Positions 32,783 to 44,035 of a DNA stretch of 64,000 nucleotides are shown one piece after another. Numbering within the stretch: position 1 is the first letter of the stretch; each line of letters starts with the position of its first letter. The notes beneath the pieces are model-generated. The model did no database searches and was not told the origin of the DNA. It saw only the letters and a list, made by a program, of their open reading frames with translations. The translations under genes and the position numbers were made by a program. The DNA is taken from positions 868,001 to 932,000 of the forward strand of contig JAKZAP010000019.1 of the NCBI GenBank assembly GCA_023053575.1. The letters run 5' to 3'. The stretch is from Branchinecta lynchi (taxonomy: Eukaryota > Arthropoda > Branchiopoda > Anostraca > Branchinectidae).

Positions 32783-33240
32783 GTGGTGTTTTTGCTGTGG
32801 CCGATTTTGTTTGGCGCGGTTTTGCCTTTGCAGTATTGTTATGTAAACTTTAAATCAGAATTATTCAGAAAGACTAAGCAATGTACTTTCAGTGGAAGTG
32901 AGCAATTGAACTCCTTCCAGTCTTGTGAAAATGGGTTTCCCTCCTCTCTAAGCCGGCTAGGCAAGCTCGCAAGCTTCCGAGAATTTACCTGCAAATTTTG
33001 GAAAACTGGCATATCGTATTTGAGGAAGAAGAAGAGACAAGTGACTCCCAAACAAAAATGCAGAAGAATCTCTATCCTTTCGACGACCCAATCCAACAGC
33101 AAAAACAGTAGCCATGTCCCGAGTCAAATCACAGGACCAGCTTTAATTCCAACCAATTTTCAAAGAAGAAGTTCGAAAAATCCGATATTTAAGGAAGAAT
33201 CTTTACTTGTTTTCACAAGTTCATTTTCCAGTTTGAGCGG
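32783..33240 (+). other. Open frame leading into a hammerhead repeat
   Basis: An open frame of 184 codons (32783-33337) runs into the hammerhead repeat; the first 150 codons are outside the repeat. It is basic, K/R- and S-rich, with no GIY-YIG or RT signature that I can see. A coding role is doubtful; it might be a remnant of the element that carries the ribozyme. Confidence 0.25.
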
Positions 33241-33365
33241 CTTGAGCCTGAAGAGGCTCCTTGCCAAGAAGGGCCGAAATATAGCTCTAATAAAAATGTT
33301 GCTGATTTATCCATTTTGCACCGTCAAATATGATTAGCAGTCAGCTTGGGCTGAAGGAATATCTA
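33205..33365 (+). mobile_element. Penelope-like hammerhead repeat, locus 5
   Basis: CTGAAGA (33248-33254), stem II halves GGCTCCTT and AAGGGCC around a GCCAAG loop, and GAAA (33276-33279), followed by CCATTTTGCACCGTC and the family end GGGCTGAAGGAATAT. Both catalytic boxes are present. Confidence 0.68.
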
Positions 33366-33457
33366 TGACATACTGTAGCCTATGTTTGGGTATGCTTCTT
33401 TGAAAGTCGAGCCTTAGAACGGTGCCGATGATTTCTTTCCTTACCAAACATTCATAC

Positions 33458-33645
33458 ATTCGTTCTGGCCGAGGGTCCCCGGTTCGAGTCTGAGTTGTGC
33501 CGACCCTTTGATACGGGGTGAGGGTTAGTGGTGTTTCCCCGTAACACAAGCCAAGAGTCAACCCAGCTTCGAATGGCTCCCTGGAGAAATCTAGGGTAAA
33601 GTACGGGAAGCATCGGATGATTTGCCCCCAACCATGCATCGCAGT
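33458..33645 (+). mobile_element. tRNA-derived SINE, copy 2 (head truncated)
   Basis: The B box CCCCGGTTCGAGTCTGAG then GTGCCGACCC...GGGGTGAGGGTTAGTGGTGT and CAACCCAGCTTCGAATGGCT match the SINE at 18755-18945. The A-box half is lost or diverged. Confidence 0.65.
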
Positions 33646-33649
33646 CCCG

Positions 33650-33860
33650 GCAGAGTACTAGAAGATTAGCATCTGCGTTTACGCGAACCTTAACCTGTTT
33701 GTATGAGAAAGTTTGCTTTGTTTGCTTTACAATCAGTAGGCTAATTAAAGTAAAATTTAAGCCTTTACTGTGATTTATTTTTATCTTTTTCTGTTTTCGC
33801 TCTGTTGGTTTTGCACCGTGATGCGGCATAATTACATCTGTAGTATTGCTATAGTTTTCG
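33650..33860. other. Unassigned short interval
   Basis: Nothing recognised. Confidence 0.3.
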
Positions 33861-34186
33861 AGAGGCTTTACTAGCCTAATGTTTGGGAGGGGGGGGGGGG
33901 GGGCAAGGTATTTACTTTCTGGCTGGTCATTTTTACCGACTGTTATGCAGAAAAACGACTGTTTTTAAGAAAAAAACCACTGTTTGACCAAAAATCGACT
34001 GTTTTTAAGAGAAAATGGAATATTTTTATGAAACACGACTGTTTTAAAGAAAAATCGACGGTTTCCATGAAACAAATCGACTGATTTTACGTAAAATTGC
34101 GTCGCTTCGCTCCGACTCTGCTTTTTTACCGACTGGCCTACAACATTGAGGGGGGGCGTCCCCCCCCCCCATATGTGACGCCCCTG
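33860..34186 (+). mobile_element. hAT-like MITE (GCGTTACTAGCC family), copy 2
   Basis: The left end GAGAGGCTTTACTAGCC (first base changed) and right end GTGACGCCCCTG match copies 1 and 3. It contains a G run after the left end, C runs before the right end, and the CTTCGCTCCGACTC block. No matching 8-bp duplication is visible, probably through decay. Confidence 0.68.
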
Positions 34187-34473
34187 CATTTCTTCATTAC
34201 TTTCCTAAAAGTCCAAGGAATCCCACCAGAAGACACAGAACAATAAGATCTAAGCAGCAGACGAAATTAAACGAATCCGATTTCATTTTTTGTGTTAAAA
34301 TCAACTTTTGTCTCTTCCCGTTTGACTGTTTTAGAAACGAGCAAAATCAAGGTAGCCCAAAATTTACAAAAACATTGTATTAGTTTGTTTTCGTTTTCAG
34401 GCCGAAACCGAAAATGCGACCGGAAAATATTTCCATTTCCCGGTCAAACCTCTTGACCGGACAAAAGGTGAAG

Positions 34474-34650
34474 GTATAGATAGATAGATAGATAGATAGA
34501 GCCCGAGAGCCATGTTAAAAATTTAACAGACGAAAAAACAAACAAACACTAACATATAACAATTCTCGTTTCCGTTTTATTTGTTTTACTTATTCCAAAA
34601 ATCTACTTCTGTGTTCTATCGCCTAAAAAAGCGCCCCATTTTCTTTATAC
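34474..34650 (-). repeat. Retroelement 3' end with (GATA)n tail, copy 1
   Basis: (ATAG)n at 34475-34500, then GAGAGCCATGTTAAAAATTT and ACTAACATATAACAAT, shared in order with 49510-49680. The simple repeat is on the 3' side of an antisense element. Protein-coding part not recognised here. Confidence 0.55.
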
Positions 34651-35169
34651 CAGCAAGACACTCATCTTTAAGATGAGAAGTAATGACCGAAGTCCCACCG
34701 GGCAAAAGGCGAAGTTATATTACAGGGATCACAGTTTTAGTACAAAGGACTCTGCCTCTTAGGAAGTGATTTGAAGGCTGTCAAACATGGGAAATCTTTC
34801 AAATTATGGCATCCTTTTACCGTTTTCGAACTACCAGTTTGTACATTTTACCATTGTGGCGTTAGTAGTCTAGTTTGCCATTCAAAGTCTAGTTTGTCGA
34901 TTAGGGCGATACATCTTGTGATATCAGCTACGTTACACCAAATTTGCAATCTTTCATCTAGTCGTTACTAGTCATATCGGAAGGGGAATCGTTCCCTAGA
35001 TGCAATCCGGGAAGAAATAGTCCTGGTCGATCTGATATTGAACGAATGATTTGTTCGATGACTGATGAGGCATCAGAAGATAAGCGATCATTCAGTCTTC
35101 CCAGGGGAAACAACAGAAGCAGATTGGGAAGTTATCGGACGTTCTGTGAGGTTCATATCTCCGTTTTGA

Positions 35170-35990
35170 ATTTTTCTTGCTAAACATAAAGTTAATCCGA
35201 AGGCTCGACAAACTGCCCCCGCATCTCCCCCATAGTTGTTTGATACGGCACGGTTGCGAAATGAAAAATGAGAGAGCTGTCTTATTAATTACGAAGTTTT
35301 TTTTCGAATCTGATTACCCGGCCGTTCGAAAGTTATGTAGGACACAACATTCTGGATTCCCACTCCCTCCACTCCCCCACGATCTTCGGGAAGTGGCTTT
35401 TTCTAAGTCAATTTGGTCGGGTCCCTGATATCCCTGCCAAGTTTCATCGTTCTAGTCCATCTGTAAGTACATTCACTCGCGATCACGGGAATTCCGGGAA
35501 ACCTATTCGGTCTAGTTCTGTCAGTGTCTATCCCCCAGAATTATCGAACTCGGTCGGGACTTGAAATAGGACATCTGAGGTGCTTGCCCTTCATTCATCA
35601 AGTTTCATTCACATCCGATCACCCATTCAAAATGTTATGCATGTCCCTAAATTCAGGTTCCCCCCCCCCCTTCCCGCCACGATGGTCGAATTGGGGAAGT
35701 ACTATTTCCAAATTATAGTGTGAACATACGACCAGAATCGGAGCTTTTGGAATGGAGTTCCTGCCGGGATTTCTAGCACCATCGTCACTTCCATATGGAA
35801 AAGTTGAAATTTGTTCAACTTGATGTTGAAAGTGCAGAAAATCCGACCGGGAAATCCAGATCGTATGTTCGCACGTTTATTCTGGTCGGGTCCCTTGTAT
35901 GCCTGCCAATTTTTATCGTCCTAGCACATCTGGAAATACCCTAACTCGCAATCGTGGGACCGATTGGTAATGGCACTTGGCCTGCCGTAA
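35170..35990 (-). mobile_element. GTGCCATAT element with about 420-bp units, copy C
   Basis: In inverse orientation: CCAAGTTTCATCGTTCTAG, CACCCATTCAAAATGTTATG, TTTTTATCGTCCTAGCACAT and finally GGTAATGGCACTTGGCC at the start of the element. About two units, diverged. Confidence 0.62.
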
Positions 35991-35999
35991 AAACAAAAA

Positions 36000-37075
36000 T
36001 AAAAAGTTGTCAGAATGTCAGAAGAACTCTTGAAAGACTTGACTGTCATCTTAATATTATTAAAAGGTGGTGACAAATCTGAAAAGGAATCTAAGAAACA
36101 TTCTTGTTCAGTTCCTTTTCGTTCAGTTCCATTCGCTATATCAAAAGGGCTATGAAAGACTTGACTGATATTGTGATCTTAATTGTTTCATTTGCTTGGG
36201 TGTTTCAGAGCATCAAAAAATAGCTGATAAAAAACATTTATATGCAATTTCCTTTTTGTTCACTTTCAATCTTTGTGTCGGACAGGGGTCTGACAGGCTT
36301 GGCATTTTCAGGATCACAAAGAAATTGTGACAAATCTAAGAAGAGCGAAAAAAAGTAGGCTACCCCTTTCCTAAATACCTGTGGCAGAGGAACAACAACA
36401 CCAGCGAGTAGCGCCAATACTTGAAACAAGTGACACACACTTGAGTAGCAGCGACAGTAGCACCACTAGTGGTAGAGAACTTTCCAACTGAAACTCATCC
36501 AGTCTTGCACCCGCGCTGGCTCCGATAACTTCATATTCTGAACACAGCAAACAAAAAAATACAATCTCGCCTGTTTCCTGGATGTGTGCAAATGTGCGAT
36601 TTACAGGAAATTGCTAAACCCCCAAATTTGTCTCGCTTTAAATGCGGCAAGCTTAGTGGGCGGTTCCACGAGTGTGGACTGGTTGCGACACATGCAAAGC
36701 AGCTGTCTTGACGCTACTCACTATTGTTATTTTGCTCTGAATTGTGGGATATCCTAACACAGCTTCAAGCTCATCGTAATTATCCAACGCAATTTCTTCA
36801 CTATCGAACTTACACACCCACCGGAAGACTTGAAACGAACGAACAAGCTTGCTATTTCACTAACTTTCGAGTTTTCTCTCGAAATTTTGAGTTAGATCAG
36901 AATAAAAAAAACACAATGTAAAACTGTGTCTAGACTCCAACAGAAGAATATTCTGTATTATTTAATTTTCTTCTTTTCCTCCTTTATACCTAAGTGTTGA
37001 CGATTTTGCACCAGGGAAATTAAATTCAGTTATTTAAAGCCAAAAATGGCCGTTAATTCTTAGGCAATGGTGGCA
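36000..37075. other. Unassigned intronic sequence
   Basis: Contains a local duplication around AGAAAGACTTGACTG-like text (36030 and 36150) but no recognised element or exon. Confidence 0.35.
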
Positions 37076-37077
37076 AG

Positions 37078-38014
37078 TGATTCTAACTGTTAAAACTGCC
37101 ATCTTAGAGGCACCTAAGGCGTATTCTCGCCGTTCGCCGAGGAGTCCTCGGGGAATTGAAGGGAACGGCGAGAATAGAGGGACTCACTCCACGCGGATTT
37201 CTAACTGTTAAAACTGCCATCTTAGAGTCACCTAAGGCGTATTCTCGCCGTTCCCCGAGGACTCCACTTGAAGAGTCCCCGCGTTTTTGTTTGTCCCGGG
37301 GACTTACTCCCCGTATTCTCGCGAGTCCCCACGGACGGGGAATGCTCCGATTATCATCACCGTCTTCAAAAAGGACTCCCTTTCAGATTCGGAGGGCAAT
37401 CGATATCTGCTGGTGGTGGTGCAATGTAAAATTAATTAAGAGTAAGAATAAACAAAACCAAAAATAAAGTGCATCCAGACTAATTTCGTCAATTACATAT
37501 TTTTGTTTCGGATAAAAATCCATTTTAGAAGCATTCCCCATGTTCTCGTGGTTTCCGTAGGCGGAGTCCGCGTGGAATAACCCCCTCTATTCTCGCCGTT
37601 CCCTTTGATTCCCCGAGGAGTCCTTGCGGAATTGAAGGGAACGGCGAGAATAGAGGTAGTCACTCGAAGTGGACTCCGCGTCCGGAAAACAACGAGAACA
37701 CGGGGAATGCTTCCAAAATGGATTTTGTTTTAAAAAGAAATATGAGTTGACGAAATTATTCAGAATCCACTTTATTTTTGGTTTTGTTTATTCTGATTAT
37801 TTTCAATTAATTTTACATTGCACCTATATACACCAGCAAAAATTGATTTCCCTCTGAATATGAAAGGGAGTCCTTTTTGATGACGGTGATGATAATCGGA
37901 GCATTCTCCGTCCGTGGGGACTCGCGAGAATACGGGGAGTGAGTCCCAGGGACAAACAAAAACGCGGGGACTCCTCAAGTGGAGTCCTCGGGGAACGGCG
38001 AGAATACGCCTCTA
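37078..38014. mobile_element. Large foldback element with ATTCTCGCCGTTCCC modules
   Basis: The arm at 37228-37490 (GGCGTATTCTCGCCGTTCCC, GAGTCCCCGCGTTTTTG, ...AACCAAAAATAAAGTG) is inverted at 37750-38014. Between the arms lies a second palindrome (37530-37720) built on TCTATTCTCGCCGTTCCC. The left end is duplicated: 37078-37195 and 37198-37260 share CTGTTAAAACTGCCATCTTA and what follows. No transposase frame. Confidence 0.72.
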
Positions 38015-39640
38015 AAAGGGATCCGGCTTCTTTTAGCGGAGTCTTTAATTTAAACTGAAGCGGTTGTTGTTACATTCGGTGGCCCAGATCCTTCGGATAT
38101 CAGCTTAAGCATTGGAACATACTGTTTTTTTTTTTTAGCGAATCAGAGGTGGGAATCTTTCCTAGACGAAATAACTTTCTCCTGAATTAGTAAGAAAACG
38201 AATCGATAATAGCTTTATTCTAAAGTCAGTCTGTATTCATGGGTTGTCTTTTGTCCTGGAATTGATCCACAGAAAGGTAAAGGAGAATTGTTCCTGCAGT
38301 CTAAGATCCTCTCATAGCTCAATATTGTTTCCGGTTTGTTGTTAGAGAACGGAAGAGTGTTTTTAGGAAATTACTTTTGCACAGCTCGGTAGTTCTCAGA
38401 TAGCGACGTTTGGCAGAGGAAACGTCCCATGTTGTCAACTTCGCCAAACGTGTTGGGATGCAATCGATCTCGGAATCTATAATTAGTTCTGTTTCCCAAC
38501 AGTTGCTGGGCGTGTCCGTCGCCCCTGTACGTTTGTCAGCTTGTGCTTGTATTGGCTCATCGCTCATTGTTCCAACCGTATGACATTCGAACCGGAATCT
38601 TAAAGCGCAACTGAAGGGCGGTGCTATCTCATCTTGGCTTCCATCCAATTCTCGACAGCCGGCAGGCGTTTCCGCCGGTCCCGTGGATCTTTCCTATTGT
38701 GCTTGTCGTGGCCCTTTGTCTCATTGATTTCGTGCTGTCTTAAGTCAAAGCTTAAAGGTCGGGTGAAGGGTGACGTTATCGAATGTTGGTGTCCATCTGT
38801 TTTCCTGCAACTGGAGTTTCACCTAGATTTTCAACTCAACCTTTTTATTCGGATCATAACTTCGGAAGATGGATTAAAATCTTAACGTCATGAAGATATG
38901 TGACACTAACGTGGTTACAGAGCCAAAATCTCCTTTCAGCAACGCACAGAAAAAGAAATTAGTACAGAGAGAGTGCAGCCTACCCAACGAAAACGGAGAG
39001 GAGTAGAAAAGGAGTAATTTAACATTGTGAAGTATAGGGCTTTCAGCATTGAAACCAATTTATCCACCTTTTATTACCATTTACAATAGCCTGTAAATAG
39101 CTGGAAACGATTCCTAGTTTTTTCATGATTGTATAATCACAGCTTTATCAGAAAAGTTTGATCAGGAATGAGAGTTTGAAGGCTTGAAATTTTTACTACA
39201 AAAACGAATACTGCTTCCTATTGGTTGGTTTCTGAATGACACGTCATAACCGACCAATAGGATTCGAGACTCCGTTTTTGTGTTCAAACTTAGAATCCTT
39301 CAAGCTCTTACTTCCATGGAAACTCTGGGTCCCTGGCTCAGAATGATTACCAAATGCCGATAATTTAATTTCAAAATTGAAAGTCCTATACCTCCCAATG
39401 TTATTTTTTTTTTTTTTTTTATGATCCCGTGATGATGGTTTAGCAATACGCGTTTTCATTGGGTAGGGTGCAATCTCTCTATTTCCCCCACGGTTTCGAA
39501 AGTCTTGCCATCTGTTGACTGATTATTAGAATGTTTGCCTCCGGCAAAACATGAACTTTTGAACTAAAAAGATAGACCTTTTTGTTTCAATGCTGAGCGA
39601 TAGCCCTTTTGGGGGGTTACCAGGGTATTTATCGTCTATT
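38015..39640. other. Unassigned intronic sequence
   Basis: Contains a T run at 38127-38136 and one at 39402-39420. No exon, RNA or repeat boundary recognised. Confidence 0.35.
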
Positions 39641-40790
39641 TTTATGGCACTTGCAGCCTCTGGCTCAAGTGCCATATACCGATCTTAATTCCGTCTGTCG
39701 GTCTGTCCGAGTTTATTGTCACACTTTTTCGAGTTAGGGTACTCCAGATGTGCTAGGACCATGAAACTTGGCAGGCATACCAGGGACCCGACCAAACAAA
39801 CTTAGAAATAATCAGTTTTCCGATCCGACCATTTTAGGGTGGAGTGGAGTGCAGGGGAATCCGGAAAATTGAGTAGTGTGTAACTTTCGAACGGGTGATC
39901 GGATTGTAATGAAACTTAATAACTGAATAGATTACATATCTGGATGTCCCATTGAAAGTCTTGATCGGATTCGGTAGCCAGGGGGGAGTTGGGGGTGGAG
40001 ACCGGAAATTTCAAGAAACGGTTAGAATGGAGGGATCGGAGTGAAACTTGCTGGGAAGAACAAACATCTGCTCTAGATAAATGGTTTAGACAACTGTACT
40101 GGATCCGGACACTTAAACTGACTTCAAAATATTTTTTTTTTTTTTTATCTGATAATGGTGGAGGGAGGGGAATCCGGAATATTCAGTCTTGCGTAACTTT
40201 GGAACGGGTGATAGGATTCGAGTGAAATTTAATAATTGAACAGAGGACATTTCTCTCTAGTGATCTTTTTCATTTCCGGACCGAATCCAACAATTATTGG
40301 GGGGGGGGGGGAATACTTGACCCGCTTAGTCTGGTGTGATCGGGATCGAACTTCGTGGGAATAACAAACAGATGCTCTGGATTAATCATTTACAGAACCG
40401 AATTGGCTCCGGGTATTGCTGGTGGAGTTGGAGGGGGGGGGTCTGGGATTCCGGTGATCGCGAGCTGAGGTACTTCCAGATGTGCTAGGATGACAAAACT
40501 TCGCCGGAATATTAGAGATTCAACAACATTTGCTCAGAAATTGCTACTTCCCGAATCCGATTATTCCTTAAAGTACCAATCTACCGCAAAGGAAAAAAAA
40601 AATACTTTTAAGCAATATATGCATTTTCATGATGCCAATCAGCCCATTATCATTTTTGCCTCAAGGGTTTTGCTTACAAATGAAATTCTAGCTCCCACGT
40701 CTCAACCGCAATGTCGAAACTTACGTTCGATCAATCAACAAATTTTAACCCATGCAAGTGTCATATGAGCTTACAGCTCTTGTTTTTAAG
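39640..40790 (+). mobile_element. GTGCCATAT element with about 420-bp units, copy D
   Basis: It opens with GGCACTTGCAGCCTCTGGCT CAAGTGCC (hairpin), has units anchored at CCATGAAACTTGGCAGGCAT (about 39760) and ATCGGAGTGAAACTTGCTGG, and ends AAGTGTCATATGAGCTTACA. G-run positions match copies A and B. Confidence 0.72.
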
Positions 40791-41055
40791 ACATATCCTA
40801 CTTGAAATATATCATTTTAAAACTTCCAAAGGGCTAACAACGCTAGTGATATGGTGTATTCAAATAATGCATAATATACGTCAGCTACTATGCTTCAGCA
40901 GCGATATTTCGGCCCTTCTTGGTAAGGGTCCTTACCAGTCTGTCAATCTTCAGGATCAACGTCGGGGAAGGAAACAAACCTTCAATGATTGCAGGTTTGT
41001 GTAATGTGCAATGATTGCAGGTTTGTTTCCTTCCCCGGCGTTGACCCAGAAGATT

Positions 41056-41119
41056 GACAGCCTGACGAGGACCCTTGCCAAGAAGGGCCGAAATATCACT
41101 GTTAAACATCGTAGCTGAC
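41056..41119 (+). ncRNA. Hammerhead-type ribozyme candidate (best preserved)
   Basis: Order: stem I strand GACAGC, box CTGACGA, stem II of seven pairs with a GCCAAG loop and one bulged A, box GAAA, variable stem III region, then TA and stem I strand GCTGAC. That is the type I hammerhead layout, with predicted cleavage after the A at 41113. Stem III is weak in this copy, as reported for minimal hammerheads of Penelope-like elements. Activity is not shown by sequence alone. Confidence 0.6.
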
Positions 41120-41157
41120 GTTGCGCATTATTTGAATATATGTTTCAAAGTCAGCTT

Positions 41158-41315
41158 CACTGTAAAAAGTTTCTCCGAATAAGGGTGCAGTATTTGCTAC
41201 TGGGATTAATCGTATCTCTGTTGGGATAAAATTAATCCGAATTAGGGATATTCTTATCTCAATAAAGACAAGATTAATCCGAGTAGCAAATACTGCAAGA
41301 TTGTTTTTTACAGTG
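41158..41315. mobile_element. CACTGT MITE inserted in the hammerhead repeat
   Basis: CACTGTAAAAAGTTTCTCCG at the left and TTTTTTACAGTG at the right, with TT on both sides. Uninterrupted copies of the host repeat (for example 43238 and 53270) read CAGCTTGGGCTCAAAG or close to it, so the empty site is known and the target is two bases. 158 bp, largely self-complementary. Confidence 0.82.
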
Positions 41316-41406
41316 TTGGTCTCAAGGAATATTTAGTGATACGGTATGCATTGGAAAAAATAATTGTGAGACAAGAGAGGGACTTCAAAATAAAAATCAG
41401 TTCTTA

Positions 41407-41564
41407 CACTGTAAAAAAAAATCTTGCAGTATTTGCTACTGGGATTAATCTTATCTTTATTGAGATAAGATTACACCTAATTCGGATTAATTTTATCCCA
41501 ATAGAGATAAGATTAATCCCAGTAGCAAATACTGCATCCTTATTCGGAGAAACTTTTCACAGTG
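41407..41564. mobile_element. CACTGT MITE, second copy
   Basis: 158 bp, inverse orientation to its neighbour at 41158. CACTGTAAAAAAAAATCTTG to GGAGAAACTTTTCACAGTG; TA outside on both sides. The interior halves GTATTTGCTACTGGGATTAA and its complement pair. Confidence 0.8.
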
Positions 41565-41569
41565 TAGGC

Positions 41570-42300
41570 CTCGTTAAACCATGGTGTTCGTCAGGGTTGA
41601 GCGGTTACGTGTATGGAGATGGATATTGAATGTATACGAAAGACTTTGGTTCTGACAAAGAAAGGAATTAGTTTTGAGTTTAGAAGCCGAGCTATAGGAG
41701 ATAATTAGCTATAGGATCGCTGAATTGCAAAATGGTGGATTCAGCAGTGTAAGTTCTTCTTTTGGCTTATAAGGAGACGTAGAAGACGTGGATCACCATT
41801 TGTTACATTTCTTCGGGAGAGTAAATTTGCCCCCAGATGGCCAAGGAAAAATGAGCAATTCCCCTCGCACAGGCTATTAGGACTATCCCCGATCGAACCG
41901 TGAAAAAGGTGTCTGGGTACATGAACAGAGTCCGATAACATCCCCTAGATTGAATTTAGATCATGACCTCTCAGAAAGCGAAGTGATACCATAGCATGCT
42001 AATTCAGACCGGATCGATTCGGTCGTTGTTTGCTTGAAGCTTAAGACGTCTTTACGGTCGACTGCCTGGAGGTTAGTTGGCTGTCCGTAAGCACGAACTG
42101 TCTGGACAGTCGAATATTCTCGTTAAGAGTACAAAGGACTTCGGCAATGTAGCGTTTACCGATCTATTTGGTCGTAAACTATGATGTCTTGCCGATTTTG
42201 GGAAGCTGCAAAACAACATTACAGACGGTCAGCTAGTCGTGAAAGCCTGGTCTGTCCATTTCACCAGCAAACCATTCTTCTCGTTCGTTAAAGCACAACT
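41570..42300. other. Unassigned intronic sequence
   Basis: Nothing recognised. Confidence 0.3.
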
Positions 42301-42525
42301 GTTGCGAGAAATGATCTTTTCATGATGAAATGGCTCAGAAATATCGTTTTCAAAAATAGCACTACTTTCCACGAAAAATTAGCGTTTTTCTTGTTAACGC
42401 TTATCCACTCTATCCAGCCTCGCTCTCCGACGCGGCGGCTGGACGCAAAATATTTGAAAATTGGACGCGACTTGGTTAAAAAGTGGGAAAACCAAGCAAA
42501 ACATCTTATAGTCCCCTAAGGGAGC
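42300..42525. repeat. Dispersed repeat, single diverged copy (see 2690-3050)
   Basis: ATATCGTTTTCAAAAATAGC, TTTTTCTTGTTAACGCTTAT, ACGCAAAATATTTGAAAATT and AACCAAGCAAAACATCTTA align in order with 2715-3010, without the tandem duplication. Confidence 0.55.
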
Positions 42526-42739
42526 TAGTGATCATATGAAAGACAGAATAGGCAAGAGGGGTCCTTTAAGAGTTAACTTTACGTCGGCCGGGATGAATCG
42601 AAAGCTCCGAGTTAATGCTTTGGAGACGATCAAGGTTGGTTGCTAGCGGACTGGAATTCCTGCAAAGATTTTCGGCACCAGCCACGCTGCTGGTTCGGAG
42701 GCATGTCTTTTTGCAAAATATGTTTTTTGTCTGATCTTA

Positions 42740-42915
42740 CTTATATATAATATAAATACTAACGTACTAATACTAACTATAATACTAACGCAACCTACTT
42801 CCATAATCACTCCACATATTTCTAAACCCGGAGACCCCGATTTCGTACCGTACATTCTAACCCCTCTAAAAAAAACACGCTCAATTACTCACTTGACCTG
42901 TTTTGCTACATGTGC
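42740..42915 (+). repeat. Dispersed repeat R, copy 3
   Basis: TAATACTAACGCAACCTACT, AAACCCGGAGACCCCGATTT and ACATTCTAACCCCTCTAAAA match 5845-5940. Confidence 0.65.
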
Positions 42916-43034
42916 ACAAAAGTGGATATTAGTCTGTTACGATGTGTTTATTGTATTGTGTAATTTGTGTACCTTGCTAATGAAAAAGAGGTCTAAACGG
43001 TCGGACTGGCTAGCAAGACATTCAGTATCGAAAC

Positions 43035-43262
43035 TTATATTCAAACAATGTTTACAACGGATATACGTCAGCTACGAATTTTCATCAGCGATATTTCGGC
43101 CCTTCTTGGCAAGGGTCCTCGTCAGGCTGTCAACCTTCTTGTTCCTTCCCCGACGTTGAACGGATATCGCTGATGAAAAATCATAGCTGACGTCTATCCG
43201 TTGTAAACATTGTTTGAATATATGTTTCAAAGTCAGCTTGGGCTCAAAGAATATTTAGTATC
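43035..43262 (-). mobile_element. Penelope-like hammerhead repeat, locus 7
   Basis: The minus core is complete: GACAGC, CTGACGA (43119-43125), stem II, GAAA, then TA and GCTGAC (43067-43074). To the right, 43152-43262 is a plus-oriented half copy (ATATCGCTGATGAAAAATCA TAGCTGACG to GGGCTCAAAGAATATTTAG) lacking the CTGANGA half, so the locus is a partial inverted pair. Confidence 0.72.
43067..43131 (-). ncRNA. Hammerhead-type ribozyme candidate
   Basis: CTGACGA and GAAA boxes intact, seven-pair stem II, five of six pairs in stem I, TA before the predicted cleavage point. Between GAAA and TA is about 20 nt with a weak stem III. Confidence 0.58.
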
Positions 43263-43360
43263 GAAACTGAAACCATTATTGCAAGATCTTGATGAACTTC
43301 TTTGGATTTCTAAATACGGTATTTTTATATTGAAACTGGGATTATTTGAAAATGTGTTAT

Positions 43361-43737
43361 TTCAGTATTTTTTTTTTGTTATTGAGGATGTGAAGTGTCT
43401 TGGTTCTAACCCTGTTGTTTATAATTTTAATATAATAATATTAATTTAATATAATACAACACAGTAGAGTGTGTTGTTTAAAGTAGGTCAATTGTTATTT
43501 ATTGTTTCGCAATTTATTTGTGACAGTGTATTTTAAATTTATTTTAGTATTTCAGTATTTTTTTGGTTATTGGGGATGTGAAATGTCTTGGTTCAACGCC
43601 GTTGTTTATAATTTTAATATAAATAATATTAATTTAATATTATACAAGACAGTACAGTGTGTTGTTTAAAGTAGGTCAATTGTTATTTATTGTTTTGAAA
43701 GTTATTTGTGACAGTGTTTTTAAAATTTATTTTAGTA
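43361..43737 (+). repeat. Tandem duplication of about 190 bp
   Basis: TTTCAGTATTTTTTT, GAGGATGTGAAGTGTCTTGG, TTTATAATTTTAATATAA and AAAGTAGGTCAATTGTTATT occur in order at 43361-43546 and again at 43547-43737, with small indels. Likely local and recent. Confidence 0.78.
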
Positions 43738-44035
43738 CTCCTCATTATTATATTCTTTGAGGGAAATAAATAAATGAATTAATGAATGATTAATATGTGA
43801 TAAAGATTTTACTTTCAAACTCCACGTTTGAGTGCTTGCGCACTTTTTTCTCAAGTTGTTTGTCAAATTCAAGCCACAGTGCGAGCTGAAAAAAGTTGTT
43901 GAGTGCGGAAGCATACTTGTGCCACACGAAAGAAAGCGGAAACGTTCTTTTCGTTCTACGATCGTCTTTTTGGGCTGACAAAAAATGCCTTTCGAGGATT
44001 GCCGATATTGCAAAGCTGTAAGAAGAGCTTAAAAG

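Larger units (their letters stand above)
40860..41350. mobile_element. Penelope-like hammerhead repeat, locus 6, inverted pair
   Basis: The minus arm (about 40872-40950) has stem II and GAAA but CTGGTAA in place of CTGACGA. The plus arm has an intact core: GACAGC (41056-41061), CTGACGA (41062-41068), GGACCCTTGCCAAGAAGGGC C, GAAA (41090-41093), and TA then GCTGAC (41112-41119), which pairs with GACAGC at five of six positions. The family end TTCAAAGTCAGCTT is interrupted at 41157 by a MITE and resumes at 41316 with GGTCTCAAGGAATATTTAG after a duplicated TT. Confidence 0.75.
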
